A stretch of 64,000 bases of DNA from Myxococcales bacterium (GTDB lineage Bacteria > Myxococcota_A > Polyangia > Polyangiales > Houyiibacteriaceae): contig JAOTYL010000005.1 of assembly GCA_029861865.1 (NCBI GenBank), positions 221,224 to 285,223 on the forward strand, written 5' to 3'. The stretch's first letter is position 1; every line of letters starts with the position of its first letter. Made by a program: the position numbers and the translations under genes. This document shows positions 1-9,996 of the stretch, piece after piece. The notes under the pieces were generated by a model. It saw nothing but the letters and a program-made list of their open reading frames with translations. It searched no databases and had not been told where the DNA came from.

Positions 1-963
1 CAAATTCTCACGATGACCGCGCCGCAGATCGGCAATACGGGCATCAACCTCGAAGATGCAGAGGCCAGGCGACCCGCCCTCCGGGCGTTCATCGTCCGTG
101 AGGTCTCGGAGCTCACCAGCAACTGGCGCGCGGTCCAATCTCTCGACGCCTACCTCAAGAAGGAGGGCATCATAGGGCTGTCGGGGGTCGACACCCGAAC
201 GTTGACCCGTCACATCCGCGACGTCGGGGCGCAGATGGCAGCGGTAGGGGCCGAGGATCCGGCGACATTGCACGACCGGGCCAAAGCCGCGCCACCGATG
301 ACCGGCCAAGATCTGACCGGCGAGGTCACCACGACGGAAACCTTCGAGTGGTCTGAGGGCAGCGGTGTCTGGGCCGAGCCCCGCGACAGCGCCCAGCGGT
401 GGCATGTCGTCGCGGTCGACTTCGGCGTGAAGCTCAACATCTTGCGCTGCCTCGTCGACGAAGGGTGCAAGGTGACTGTCGTGCCAGCGACCACGACCGC
501 GGACGAGATTCTCGCTCACGACCCTGACGGTGTTTTTCTATCGAACGGACCAGGCGACCCGGCGGCGGTGACCCAGGGCGTCGAAACGGTGCGCGACCTG
601 CTCGGCAGGCGCCCGATATTCGGGATCTGCTTGGGGCATCAGCTCATGAGCCTCGCCCTCGGAGGCGAAACCTACAAGCTCAAGTTCGGGCATCGAGGGC
701 TCAACCAACCGGTCAAGGATCTCGCGACGGGGCGCGTGGAAATCACCACTCAAAACCATGGCTTCTGCGTCGACGTCGACTCACTCAAGGGCAAGTGCAC
801 CGTAACCCATCTCCACCTCAACGACGACACCTGTGAGGGCATCGCGCACGTCGAAACCGGTGCCTTCAGCGTTCAGTATCACCCCGAGGCTGCCGCTGGC
901 CCTCATGACTCGCGGTATCTCTTTCGGCGCTTCACCGATGTCATCGCCCGCCAACGAAGCTGA
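1..963 (+). CDS. carA: Carbamoyl-phosphate synthase small subunit, 5'-truncated by the window edge
   Basis: Frame 1 is open from the first base, and the residues before the first ATG (QILTMTAPQIGNTG) match the CarA N-terminal domain, so the gene starts left of the window; about 50 residues are missing. The protein is the glutaminase subunit that hydrolyses glutamine and passes ammonia to CarB for carbamoyl phosphate in pyrimidine and arginine synthesis. The class I amidotransferase triad is visible: nucleophile Cys in GICLGHQL (residue 210 counted from base 1) and His/Glu in QYHPEAA (residues 294 and 296). The stop is TGA at 961-963. CarB is not in the window. The next gene overlaps the last 26 bases in another frame, which suggests translational coupling. 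Identity is secure. Confidence 0.96.
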   Translation, partial: QILTMTAPQIGNTGINLEDAEARRPALRAFIVREVSELTSNWRAVQSLDAYLKKEGIIGLSGVDTRTLTRHIRDVGAQMAAVGAEDPATLHDRAKAAPPMTGQDLTGEVTTTETFEWSEGSGVWAEPRDSAQRWHVVAVDFGVKLNILRCLVDEGCKVTVVPATTTADEILAHDPDGVFLSNGPGDPAAVTQGVETVRDLLGRRPIFGICLGHQLMSLALGGETYKLKFGHRGLNQPVKDLATGRVEITTQNHGFCVDVDSLKGKCTVTHLHLNDDTCEGIAHVETGAFSVQYHPEAAAGPHDSRYLFRRFTDVIARQRS

Positions 964-1408
964 CGTAGCTCGCGTGCTCAGGCGCGCGAAACAAGAATGT
1001 GCCTCGAGGCGAAGGATCTGGCTCGGCCCAGGGCTCCCTCAGCGGCTCGGGGGCTCGATCGGGCGCCGTCTGGAAGAACCCGAATCGGCAGAGCTTGCGT
1101 TCATCGAGGTGGTGTCCGTGTCGCCGAGCGGGGTCGCGAAGACGGCGTCGACAACTCCTTCGCTCCGCGGTCCGATCATCGGCCTCAGCGCTGCGGAATA
1201 CGACGGGCTCGATGCTCTGGTCCGGGCACAGGGAGAACCCGGAACCACGATCCGCAGACTGATCTGCCCGTTTGCAGTCTTCGACTTCGGTCCCAATGGT
1301 TTGATCGTTCGGGAGATCCAACAGGGGCTCACCGCTGCCGACCTACAACAGAAGCTGGATACGCCGCTTTGGGCGGGCCCGGATCTGAAAGAGCTGGGAA
1401 CGCGCTAA
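938..1408 (+). CDS. Short CoA-transferase subunit B-like protein, probably non-catalytic
   Basis: An open frame of 156 residues from the ATG at 938, overlapping carA by 26 bases. The C-terminal part (CPFAVFDFGPNGLIVREI, then GLTAADLQQKLDTPL) closely resembles the end of family I 3-oxoacid CoA-transferase subunit B, and an early LGPGLPQRL resembles the LGIGLPTLV motif of that family. Family members are about 210-220 residues with a catalytic Glu in an SENG-like motif. Here the middle is shortened and I cannot find that Glu. It may be a decayed remnant kept in frame or a diverged small protein. The match is my recognition, not a search result. The stop lies inside a perfect inverted repeat. Confidence 0.6.
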   Translation: MSSPANEADVARVLRRAKQECASRRRIWLGPGLPQRLGGSIGRRLEEPESAELAFIEVVSVSPSGVAKTASTTPSLRGPIIGLSAAEYDGLDALVRAQGEPGTTIRRLICPFAVFDFGPNGLIVREIQQGLTAADLQQKLDTPLWAGPDLKELGTR

Positions 1409-1427
1409 AAGGGGACTGTCCCCTTTT
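1407..1427. terminator. Perfect inverted repeat between convergent genes, likely bidirectional terminator
   Basis: AAAAGGGGA, CTG, TCCCCTTTT: a perfect 9-bp stem with a 3-base loop, T-rich on its right arm on both strands. It lies between the stop of the CoA-transferase-like gene (+) and the stop of uvrA (-), where a shared terminator is expected. The GGGGACTGTCCCC core also resembles dispersed REP-like palindromes known in many bacteria, so it may be one copy of a repeat family. Confidence 0.6.
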
Positions 1428-1435
1428 CCCGGGGG

Positions 1436-4400
1436 TTAATTCTTGACGCCGGTTTTTTGCTGGAGCTCGCGTCGTAGGACCGTTCCCGTGTGGCTGCGCT
1501 TTCGCTTGGCGATTGTCTCGGGGGTGCCCTGGGCGACGACGCGGCCGCCGCCTGCGCCGCCTTCGGGGCCGAGGTCGATGACCCAGTCGGCAGCGAGCAT
1601 GACGTCGGGATGGTGCTCGATGACGATGACGGTGTCGCCTCGGTTCACGAGGCGCTGCAGGACGCCGAGCAATCGGTCGACATCGTCACGGTGAAGACCC
1701 GTCGTGGGTTCGTCCATGACGTAGAGGGTCGGTCCGGTGTTCAGTCCCGTCGCGAGCTCGGACACGAGCTTGGTGCGCTGCGCTTCCCCTCCGCTCAGGG
1801 TGTTCGACGCTTGGCCGAGATGCAGGTAGCCGAGCCCGAGGTCGACGAGCAAGTTGAGTGGCTCGCGGATGGCTTTCACGGGCGAGAACACTTCGACGGC
1901 TTCAGCAACCTCGAGATCGAGAAGCTCCCCCGCGTTCAACCCCTGCCATCGCACTTCCAGGGTCTCTGGGGTGAACCGAAAGCCGTTGCAGGTTTCGCAG
2001 GCAACGTCGACGTCGGGCAGAAAGGCCATCTCGACGCGAATGGACCCCTGCCCCTTGCAGTCGGGGCATCGACCCTCTTCCACGTTGAACGAAAATCGGC
2101 TCGGTCCGTATCCCCGGGCGCGAGCTTCGGGGGTGCCCGCGAGGAGCTTGCGCACCAGGTTCCAGATCCCGATGTAGGTGGCCGGCACCGAGCGCGGTGT
2201 ACGTCCGATCGGGCTCTGGTCGACCTCGATTGCGCGCTCGAGTCGCTCGAAGCCGTCGATGCCTTCAAATGGGCCAGCCGGCACGTCGTTGACGAGGCCC
2301 ACCGCGTCACGCGTCGCTCGAAGGAGCACTTCCCGGATCAGAGAGCTTTTCCCCGATCCGCTGACGCCGGTCACGGCCACGAAACGCTCGAGCGGAAAGC
2401 GGACGTCGAGGTTCTTCAAGTTGTGATGGGTCACCCCGGAGAGGGCCAACCACGACGTCTCCCTCGTGGTCCGCCGCGAATCTGGAACCCTCGGCGGCCG
2501 TGCAAGCGCTGCCGCGGTAACCGAGTCGTGCATCTGCAGGAGCGACCCCTGGGAGAGCACGCGCCCACCATGCTTGCCCCCTCCTGGCCCGATGTCGATC
2601 AGGTGGTCGGCAGCGCGGATCGTGTCAGCATCGTGCTCGACCACCAGAACCGAATTCCCTCGTTCTACGAGCCCCCGCAATGCCTCGAGAAGCTGTCCGG
2701 TGTCGCGGGGATGAAGCCCGATCGTCGGTTCGTCCAATACGTACAACACGCCGGTCAGCCCGCTTCCGAGCTGTGCGGCCAGACGAACGCGCTGCATTTC
2801 ACCGCCGCTCAAGGTATTGGCTGCACGCCCGAGCCCGAGATAACCGAGGCCGACTTCCTCGAGAAAAGCCAGCCGCCGGAGAGCTTCCTGTAGTGGCGTC
2901 TGAGCGATGGTGGCCTCGCGTCCCTCGAGGCGCATGGCTCGAAGCGTCTGCATGGCCTCGGACACGCTCTGGTCGAAGAGCGCCGTGATCGGCATCTCAT
3001 CGACCGTGACGCCCCGCGCCAGGGGGGAAAGACGCGTCTGATCGCAAGCGTCGCACAAGCGACGCTCTTCGGCGCGCTTGCGGCGTCGGCCGCGCCATTT
3101 CTTCTTCACGATCTCGCCGCGTCCTTCGCACTCGGGGCACTGCCCTTGGCGGGTGTTGAACGAGAAGAAACGCGGATCGAGCTCTGGGTAGCCGCGTCCG
3201 CAGGTCGGGCAGGCCTGCTTGCTGGAGAGCTGCATCTGTTGGCTCCCGGCGACGACCCAGGCGGCGCCGCCTCCGACCAGCAGTGCTCTCTCGAGAAGCT
3301 CGAGCAGCTTGGTGCTCTTCACGGAAGCCCTGCCGACCACCAGCTCGATGTCATGCTCGATGTAGCGGTCGACTTTCATGCCCGGCTCCAGGGTCCTGAG
3401 CTGACCGTCTATCCGCGCCTCTTTGAATCCGTCCCGCTGCGCCTTGGCGAGGAGCTCACGATGAATTCCCTTTCGACCTCGTACGACGGGCGCCAGGATC
3501 GTGACAGTCTTGCCGGCGAATGCCTTGCGGATATCGCGGACGAGCTCCGGCACCGGACGCGCCGCGATCGGCACCCTGCAGTCGACGCAGTGAAGCACGC
3601 CGATGCGGGCCCAGATGAGCCGCAGATAGTGCGAAACCTCGGTCACCGTGGCCACGGTCGAGTTGGCACCCGCACGGGTCAGGCGCTGCTCGAGCGATAC
3701 ACTCGGTGGAACGCCGACGACTTGGTCGACCGCCGGGCGCGGAAGCTGCGGCATGTACTGCCGAGCGTAAGGTGAAAGCGTTTCGAGGTAGCGCCGCTGA
3801 CCCTCCGCAAACAAGACGTCGAACGCCAAGGTGCTCTTGCCACTTCCACTCGGTCCCGTGAGCACTACGAGTTGGTCGCGCGGGATCTGCACTGTCACGT
3901 TCTTGAGATTGTGCTCCCGGGCGCCAGCGATCTTTATCTTCTGGTCTTGGCCGCGCGCGAGACTCACCTTCTTGCGACGCTGCCTCGACTTCGCCGACGA
4001 CTTGCCGTCGATCGCGCGCGCGAGGTACGGGGCGGTCTGCGAGCGCTTGCGCTTCGCGACCCTTTCGGGGACGCCGTGCGCCACGATGCGCCCTCCCTCA
4101 GCCCCCGCGCCCGGCCCGAGATCGATGACGTAGTCCGCGTGCGCCGCGACTTGCATGTCGTGTTCTACGACGATCACCGTGTCCCCTCGCTCGATCAGGC
4201 CATCGAGCACCCGAAGCAGGGGCCGAACGTCGTTCGCATGAAGCCCGGCGGTGGGCTCGTCGAAAACCAGAAGGGAGCCCGGTGATGCGCGGAGCAGCGC
4301 TTCGGCGAGCTTGAGGCGTTGCGCCTCGCCCCCAGACAGCGTGTTCAACGGCTGCCCGAGTCGAAGGTACCCTAGACCGACATCGAGAAGCGGCGCCAGA

Positions 4401-6766
4401 GCACGCTGGATCAACACATCGTCAGCGTAGCGTTCCGACGCTTCGTGTGCGGTGAGCTGGAGCACCCGCGCGACATTGAGGCCCATGTATTCGACGTCGA
4501 GAACCGGCCCGCTGAACCGCTTCCCGCCACATTCGGGGCAGGAGAACACCACGTCCGCAAGGAACTGCATTTCGACGGTTTCGGCGCCATCGCCCCGACA
4601 TGCCTCGCAGCGCCCGCCTTCGACGTTGAATGAAAAGAACCCGGGCTTGTAGTCCCTCTGCTTGGCGATGGGTTGCGCGGCAAAACGCTTCCGAAAGAGA
4701 TCCCAAATCTTGAGATAGGTTGCGGCGTTGCCCCGTGAGGTCCGTCCAAGCGGCGCCTGATCCACGCCGACGACGCCCTTCAGCGATTCGAAGCCGATCA
4801 GCTTCGAATGGTCGAGCGGTGCCTGCTCGGACTTGACGCCAAGCCGCCTTTGAAGCGCCGGGAGCAGAGTCTCGAGGACGAGGCTGCTCTTGCCCGACCC
4901 GCTCACGCCGGTGACGCACGTCATGACCCCGAGCGGAAACGAAACGTCGACACCGCGCAGGTTGTGCCCCGCGGCGTCCTTCAGCTCGAGCCAACCCCTG
5001 GGCTCGCGGCGCTCCCTCGCAATCGATCCATCGAGCTTGAGAGCCGCTCCGGTTGCGGTCTTGGCGCGTCGGAGCGCGGCGGGCGTTCCGTCGAACACGA
5101 TCTCGCCTCCATTCTCTCCTGCGCCCGGACCGAGCTCGACCACACGATCGGCGCCGAGGATCATTTCGGGGTCGTGCTCGACCACGACAGCGACGTTTTC
5201 GTCTTTTGCGAGCGCACGCACCACACCCAGCAGCCTTTCGACGTCCCGTGGATGGAGCCCCACGGTAGGCTCGTCCAACACGAACATTGCGCCGTTGAGG
5301 GTCGCGCCAAGAGCGCTCGTCAGCGCAACCCGTTGCGTTTCGCCCCCCGAGAGTGTTCTCGACGTGCGATCGAGAGAAAGGTACCCGAGGCCGACGTCGT
5401 GCAGCGCGCCTAGCCGCCCGATCGCTTCGCGCCACAAGAGAGCCGCCCCGGCATCTCCCTCGAATCGATCATCCTGGCGCTCTAGAAACGCCAGCGCGTC
5501 GGATGCAGGAAGAGCGTAGAGCTCGGGCAAGCTCAGGTCGTCGATCCGCCAGGCCAGTGCCTCGGGCTTCAACCGAGTGCCATCGCAATCGTTGCAGGTC
5601 TCGTACTTTCGATATCGAGACAAAAACACACGGACGTGCATCTTGTACGCGCGCGACTCCATCCACCGGAACCAACTGCGAATTCCCCACCAGCCCTTCG
5701 GGTATCCGAGCTCATCGCCGTCGAGCAACCACGCGACCTGTGTTGGGCTCCAGTCACGCAGGGGAACATCGAGGGGTACGCCCGCCTTCTTCGCGTGCTT
5801 GCGAAGCTCTTTGCGTTCCCAGGTGGTGGCCTTGCCCTGCCAGGCTCGAATTGCACCGTCCTCCACCGATAGGTCGTAGTCAGGGATCACGCGGTCGAGG
5901 TCGATCTCGATCGTGCGACCAAACCCGCGACAGGTTTCGCAGGCTCCGATGGGGCTATTAAAGCTGAACAGCCCAGGGGTTGCCCGCCGAAAGAAGCGGT
6001 CGCAGGTGGGGCAATGGAGCCCTTCCGAAAAGCCGTGCTCCTCGCCGCTGGTCGTCCATACGCTCGCGTGGCCGGTCCCCCGCTTCATAGCCATCTCGAT
6101 CGCCTCGACGAGCCGGCTCTGATCTCGCTCGCGAGCCACGGTACGGTCCGCGACGACGTGGAGGGTGCTGCTCCGTCCATTGGTGACGTCGCTCGGCCTC
6201 ACCTCATCGAGGTCGCTCACTTTCCCTTTCACGCGGACGCGGCGGTACCCGTCTCGCAGCAGGGCTTCTCGAACCCCGAGGAAGTGCTCTTTGTCGGCCA
6301 CTGCGACTGGGTAGGTCACCAGGAGCTTTTCCCCCGCCAGCTCCTTCATGACCGTTTGGGCGGCGCGCGTCGGGGCGTCACGATGGACGATTGCATCGCA
6401 GGTCGGACAATGCAGCTCCGCCGCGTGAGCCCAAAGATGCTTCGCGTAGTCCGCGATCTCGGTCATCGTGCCGACGGTGGAGCGACTGGTTCGGACCGGA
6501 GCTTGACGGTCGACGGCGATCCCCACGGGCACGGGGTCGAGCTCGTCGACGGGGGGACGCGAAAGGCGCTCGAGAAACTGCCTCGCATAGGCGCTGAAGC
6601 TCTCGACGTACCGCCGCTGCCCCTCCGCGTAGAGCGTGCGGAACGCAAGTGAAGACTTCCCCGCCCCCGAAGGCCCGACGATCGCCAAAAAGGTGCCTGG
6701 GTCGATATCGAGGTCGATGGAGCGAAGATTGTGCGTACGGGCGCCGCGTAACTTGGTGCGCTGCAT
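1436..6766 (-). CDS. uvrA: Tandem-duplicated UvrA excinuclease subunit (1776 aa)
   Basis: UvrA is the damage-sensing ATPase of UvrABC nucleotide excision repair, normally about 940 residues and working as a dimer. This protein holds two complete UvrA copies, residues 1 to about 930 and about 950 to 1776, joined by a basic linker. Four Walker A motifs are visible (GPSGAGKSS at 31-39, and [27 protein letters not shown] near 620, 970 and 1470). There are four signature motifs ([36 protein letters not shown]) and four DEPT Walker B motifs. Zinc-finger CxxC pairs occur in both copies, so neither half looks dead. A fused UvrA of similar size is known in Chlamydia. ATG start at 6766. No uvrB or uvrC is in the window, and any single-copy uvrA elsewhere is unknown. 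Confidence 0.93.
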   Translation of the reverse strand: MQRTKLRGARTHNLRSIDLDIDPGTFLAIVGPSGAGKSSLAFRTLYAEGQRRYVESFSAYARQFLERLSRPPVDELDPVPVGIAVDRQAPVRTSRSTVGTMTEIADYAKHLWAHAAELHCPTCDAIVHRDAPTRAAQTVMKELAGEKLLVTYPVAVADKEHFLGVREALLRDGYRRVRVKGKVSDLDEVRPSDVTNGRSSTLHVVADRTVARERDQSRLVEAIEMAMKRGTGHASVWTTSGEEHGFSEGLHCPTCDRFFRRATPGLFSFNSPIGACETCRGFGRTIEIDLDRVIPDYDLSVEDGAIRAWQGKATTWERKELRKHAKKAGVPLDVPLRDWSPTQVAWLLDGDELGYPKGWWGIRSWFRWMESRAYKMHVRVFLSRYRKYETCNDCDGTRLKPEALAWRIDDLSLPELYALPASDALAFLERQDDRFEGDAGAALLWREAIGRLGALHDVGLGYLSLDRTSRTLSGGETQRVALTSALGATLNGAMFVLDEPTVGLHPRDVERLLGVVRALAKDENVAVVVEHDPEMILGADRVVELGPGAGENGGEIVFDGTPAALRRAKTATGAALKLDGSIARERREPRGWLELKDAAGHNLRGVDVSFPLGVMTCVTGVSGSGKSSLVLETLLPALQRRLGVKSEQAPLDHSKLIGFESLKGVVGVDQAPLGRTSRGNAATYLKIWDLFRKRFAAQPIAKQRDYKPGFFSFNVEGGRCEACRGDGAETVEMQFLADVVFSCPECGGKRFSGPVLDVEYMGLNVARVLQLTAHEASERYADDVLIQRALAPLLDVGLGYLRLGQPLNTLSGGEAQRLKLAEALLRASPGSLLVFDEPTAGLHANDVRPLLRVLDGLIERGDTVIVVEHDMQVAAHADYVIDLGPGAGAEGGRIVAHGVPERVAKRKRSQTAPYLARAIDGKSSAKSRQRRKKVSLARGQDQKIKIAGAREHNLKNVTVQIPRDQLVVLTGPSGSGKSTLAFDVLFAEGQRRYLETLSPYARQYMPQLPRPAVDQVVGVPPSVSLEQRLTRAGANSTVATVTEVSHYLRLIWARIGVLHCVDCRVPIAARPVPELVRDIRKAFAGKTVTILAPVVRGRKGIHRELLAKAQRDGFKEARIDGQLRTLEPGMKVDRYIEHDIELVVGRASVKSTKLLELLERALLVGGGAAWVVAGSQQMQLSSKQACPTCGRGYPELDPRFFSFNTRQGQCPECEGRGEIVKKKWRGRRRKRAEERRLCDACDQTRLSPLARGVTVDEMPITALFDQSVSEAMQTLRAMRLEGREATIAQTPLQEALRRLAFLEEVGLGYLGLGRAANTLSGGEMQRVRLAAQLGSGLTGVLYVLDEPTIGLHPRDTGQLLEALRGLVERGNSVLVVEHDADTIRAADHLIDIGPGGGKHGGRVLSQGSLLQMHDSVTAAALARPPRVPDSRRTTRETSWLALSGVTHHNLKNLDVRFPLERFVAVTGVSGSGKSSLIREVLLRATRDAVGLVNDVPAGPFEGIDGFERLERAIEVDQSPIGRTPRSVPATYIGIWNLVRKLLAGTPEARARGYGPSRFSFNVEEGRCPDCKGQGSIRVEMAFLPDVDVACETCNGFRFTPETLEVRWQGLNAGELLDLEVAEAVEVFSPVKAIREPLNLLVDLGLGYLHLGQASNTLSGGEAQRTKLVSELATGLNTGPTLYVMDEPTTGLHRDDVDRLLGVLQRLVNRGDTVIVIEHHPDVMLAADWVIDLGPEGGAGGGRVVAQGTPETIAKRKRSHTGTVLRRELQQKTGVKN

Positions 6767-6884
6767 GGGCGGGCCGACTGGTTCTAGGATGACGTCAGGC
6801 GATGTCCAGCCCGTTCCATCATCTCACGTGAGAAGGCTGAAAACTCCCGCGTTACCGACAACTCCCCGCGCACTTTATCCCGGT

Positions 6885-6899
6885 CGGGCCTGCGGCCCG
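6885..6899 (-). terminator. Possible GC stem downstream of the VWA gene
   Basis: CGGGCC, TGC, GGCCCG forms a 6-bp stem with a 3-base loop, 30 bases past the stop of the leftward VWA gene and upstream of the uvrA start. There is no clear T-run, so this is a weak call. Confidence 0.25.
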
Positions 6900-6928
6900 T
6901 CAATTGGTCCCGCCCCACCGCCCCCACG

Positions 6929-9151
6929 CTATCTCCTACCCCAACGGCGACGAAGCACCCAGGTCAGCGCAAGAACGACCACTGTGAAGAACAAGAAGAG
7001 CGGATGCAGCAACGGCTGCTTGGAAATCAACCCGGCGGTCTTGCGCGTGGTGGCCGCGAGCTCCGCCAGTGGGGGGACATCGTTGACCGAAAGAAAGACC
7101 CGGCCGCCCGTGCGCTTCGCTACTGCTTCGAGCTCGCTCGAGCTGACCTCGAGATTAGCCAGCTCGTCGCCACTTTCTTCGACCAAGAACACCTCGGCGG
7201 CGATGTCTTTACCATCAGCCTTTGCCTTTATCTCGTAGGCACCCGCTGCGGTCGGTCCCTGGAGCGTGGCGCGCACTTGGCCATCTACGTCGGTTTGCGC
7301 ATCCACCGTGTCTTCGCCTTCGTTTTCAGCGGGCTCGATCCGAAGCGAGACACGCCTATTCGCGATCGGCCGATACCGCTCGTCTCGCAGCAGCCCTGAC
7401 ACGATCACCGGCGCGCCGATCCCGTAGCGCTCGCGGTCGGTCGAGATCCGCGCTGGCTCGAGCAGGGGGTCGCGTGTCAGCCAGCGAACCAGGCGATCCC
7501 AGAACAGCTCGTACTCGTCCGATCCCACGGTCGCGTCATCGCTTGCGAACCTCCACCTCCAAGATGCATCGCCGGTCATGGCAGCGACCCGACCGCGATC
7601 CGACTCTCCAACGACCAGAATTGGAAGGCGCGCGCCACCCGAAAGACGCGCGCGTGGATGTTGGAGCAGGACTTGCGCGCCCTCCGTGACGCCAGCGATG
7701 GCGTTCGCTCCATGAAGCGGCGGCAGGGCCTTCCACGTTCGCCGAGTCAGACTTGGATCAGGCCCGAGAGCGACGATCGGATGTCGTATCAGCTGCCGGT
7801 TCGGCTGAACCCGGTAGCTTCCAGTGACGACACCTCCTCCCGCTGGCAGTTTGACGGGCAACACTTGCTCGATGGGGGTCCCGCCGTACCCTCCAAGTGA
7901 GAACGAATGATCGCCCCCGATCATCAAGAACGACCCCCCGCGTTTCACATAGTCTCGGATGCGGGGGAGGTATGCTTCCATCTCATAGGGCGCAAAGTCG
8001 AAGTTCTGAAATATCACCACATCGAAACTGCCCAGATGCTCACGAAACAGCTCATCGGTGGGAAAGGGGATCAGGGCCAACTCGTTTGTCGGTGCGGCGG
8101 TCAGATCGCTCGGCGCACGAAGGATGAAAAACGAAATCAGGTCGATCGAGCCGTCGCGCTTCATGAAATCGCGTAAGAAGCGCACGTCCCAGCTCGGACG
8201 ACCCGCTACGAGCAACACGCGAACTCTGTCACGCCCTGCCCTCAGCAATGCGGCGCGCCCGTTGTTTTGGGGCACTTCGTCGTCTGCATGTGCCGGTACG
8301 ACGAGGCGGTACAGAGCCCGGCCGGGACGTTTCGGCGTGACCTCGAAAGCCGCGTCCCCTTTTCCCTCGGCATCGAGCACAACCCACTGCTCCTGAATCA
8401 ATCGCTTCTCATGCCACAGCTGGACGCTCAGGTCTTTCTCGCGAAGCTTCCCCACAGCCCGCACCTCCGCGCGGATCACGGCGGGAACGCCGACATAGGC
8501 GGTCGAATCGGCACGAAGTGACGCGATGGCCTGGTCGTCGAGTCGATCATCCCCACCGATCAAGACCGAGTGTATGGCGGGAGCGGATGCATCTAGCGAT
8601 AGGGACTCGGCTCGAAAGCTCGGGTCCGCTCCGTCCGTGATCACGACCACCGAGCCGAGATCCTGTTCGATGCCCCTCTCCAGGACGGTGCTGAGCCCCT
8701 CTCGGATATTGGTTTCATCGTCGGTGGGCTCGTACGTGTCGGCGATGTCGTTCCATATCACGCCGCGTGTCTCCGATCCGAAGCGATAGACGAGCGGCTC
8801 CACGCGGTCGTCGTCCTGCCATTTTTGAATCAGCGCGCGGACTGCGTCGCTCCGCTCACCGCTCGAACCTTGGAGCGTCATGCTTCGCGAGTTGTCGATC
8901 AGCAGTACCGTTCCCCCAGCGATCTCTTCGAAAGCCTCGCGGACGAGCGTGAACTGAAGCGCGAGCGCGTAAACCGCCAGAAGGCTCAGGCCACCGAGAG
9001 CGCCGAGCGTGAGTCGCCGCACGGTGCTGCTCTCACCACGGATCGAGCGAAGCTCGAGAAGCCAAAGGATGAGAAGCGCAAGTCCGACCACCCACGCCGT
9101 GGTCGCGCCGCCCGCAATGCCAAGCTGCCAGTGCCAATCTTCCACGGACAA
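6929..9151 (-). CDS. Membrane protein with VWA domain and glutamine-amidotransferase-like fold
   Basis: 740 residues. Two N-terminal membrane segments (around 15-30 and 48-68) are followed by a von Willebrand A domain with an intact DxSxS metal-site motif (DNSRS near residue 86) and a later VVITDGAD strand. The middle contains a class I amidotransferase-like region (LLVAGRPSWDVRFLRDF, then MIGGDHSFSLGG) without an evident catalytic Cys. A last membrane helix (FLFFTVVVLALTWVL) precedes RRRWGRR. Related proteins occur in aerotolerance (Bat)-type clusters with MoxR ATPases, DUF58 and DUF4159 proteins, where envelope or chaperone roles are proposed; function here is inferred. The start is TTG at 9151, with GTG two codons further as an alternative. 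It follows the DUF4159 gene by 3 bases. Confidence 0.75.
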   Translation of the reverse strand: MSVEDWHWQLGIAGGATTAWVVGLALLILWLLELRSIRGESSTVRRLTLGALGGLSLLAVYALALQFTLVREAFEEIAGGTVLLIDNSRSMTLQGSSGERSDAVRALIQKWQDDDRVEPLVYRFGSETRGVIWNDIADTYEPTDDETNIREGLSTVLERGIEQDLGSVVVITDGADPSFRAESLSLDASAPAIHSVLIGGDDRLDDQAIASLRADSTAYVGVPAVIRAEVRAVGKLREKDLSVQLWHEKRLIQEQWVVLDAEGKGDAAFEVTPKRPGRALYRLVVPAHADDEVPQNNGRAALLRAGRDRVRVLLVAGRPSWDVRFLRDFMKRDGSIDLISFFILRAPSDLTAAPTNELALIPFPTDELFREHLGSFDVVIFQNFDFAPYEMEAYLPRIRDYVKRGGSFLMIGGDHSFSLGGYGGTPIEQVLPVKLPAGGGVVTGSYRVQPNRQLIRHPIVALGPDPSLTRRTWKALPPLHGANAIAGVTEGAQVLLQHPRARLSGGARLPILVVGESDRGRVAAMTGDASWRWRFASDDATVGSDEYELFWDRLVRWLTRDPLLEPARISTDRERYGIGAPVIVSGLLRDERYRPIANRRVSLRIEPAENEGEDTVDAQTDVDGQVRATLQGPTAAGAYEIKAKADGKDIAAEVFLVEESGDELANLEVSSSELEAVAKRTGGRVFLSVNDVPPLAELAATTRKTAGLISKQPLLHPLFLFFTVVVLALTWVLRRRWGRR

Positions 9152-9154
9152 ACC

Positions 9155-9922
9155 TCAGGGGCCCGAGCCTCGTCGCCGCATGATGAAGGGGGCATGGACT
9201 TGGTCGTCTTTGTAGTCCGTGCACAGAGCATAAAGAACGATGTTGATCGCCAAGCGTATGGCACTCTCTCGCTGCCGTTCTCCGCCTGGAACCACGGCTT
9301 GACTCCATGCGCCGAGCTTGTCGCGCTGTAGGGCTCCTCCGAGGTCGTGCCGGCTGTACACGATCGCGATGCGATCGCCGTAGCTGATCCCCTCGAGAAA
9401 CTCGGGACCCTCGAGCCGCCCCACCGGTCGGCTCAACAAGTAGAACGACCGATAGATCGTGTGGTTGTCGGGGATTGCCTTGAGCGGGTTTGCTGGAAAC
9501 GCTCGTAGCAACTCCCGACGGACCGCACGGTCGAATCCCTCACCGCCTGCAGAAGCGTCATCGACGAGAACGAACCCGCCCCGGTGAACGTAGCGGCGAA
9601 GCGCATCGATCGACTGCTCGCTGAGGGGCGCGAACTCATCACTGCCGCGCCAATAGATGAAAGGGCTGCGGAAGAGCGAGTCGTCGCCTAGACGTGCGCG
9701 CCCAGGCTCGAGCATCGGCTCGACGCTGCTTCTCTTGCGGACCTCCCAGGCCAGGCGTTCGGTGGCCGACTGGCTGCCATCGTCACCTCTACCGACGTCC
9801 AATGACACGATCTCTAGCTCGGTCGCCTCGCCAAACGCAGAGGCCCTCTTGACCGGAGCTACTGAAAGGCAGGCCAGTGCCAAAACGAAGCAAGTAGAAC
9901 GCACCCCAGACCCCAAGATCAT
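9155..9922 (-). CDS. DUF4159 domain secreted protein
   Basis: About 255 residues from the ATG at 9922; TTG at 9937 and a GTG six codons later are alternatives. The N-terminus is a signal peptide (FVLALACLSVAPVKRASA). The rest matches DUF4159: the segment SPFIYWRGSDEFAPLS, a glycine-rich strand with LVDDAS, and a C-terminal AINIVLYALCTDYKDD. DUF4159 proteins are usually found beside VWA/BatA-like membrane proteins, as here, where the VWA gene begins 3 bases after this stop. The biochemical function is unknown. I would expect it in the periplasm acting with the VWA partner. No MoxR or DUF58 gene is adjacent; the upstream neighbour is apbE on the other strand. Confidence 0.78.
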   Translation of the reverse strand: MILGSGVRSTCFVLALACLSVAPVKRASAFGEATELEIVSLDVGRGDDGSQSATERLAWEVRKRSSVEPMLEPGRARLGDDSLFRSPFIYWRGSDEFAPLSEQSIDALRRYVHRGGFVLVDDASAGGEGFDRAVRRELLRAFPANPLKAIPDNHTIYRSFYLLSRPVGRLEGPEFLEGISYGDRIAIVYSRHDLGGALQRDKLGAWSQAVVPGGERQRESAIRLAINIVLYALCTDYKDDQVHAPFIMRRRGSGP

Positions 9923-9996
9923 GGTGAGCAGTACCAATCATGCATGAAAGCGCAAGCCGGGTTGACGGGTAACGAGTTCACGACGACAGTTGCGCC

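Noticed and set aside
1490..2893. Open + frame of 467 codons opposite uvrA
   Set aside because: Mirror of the uvrA ATPase region, with no start signal and low-complexity Arg/Gly/Glu composition; an effect of GC-rich third positions.
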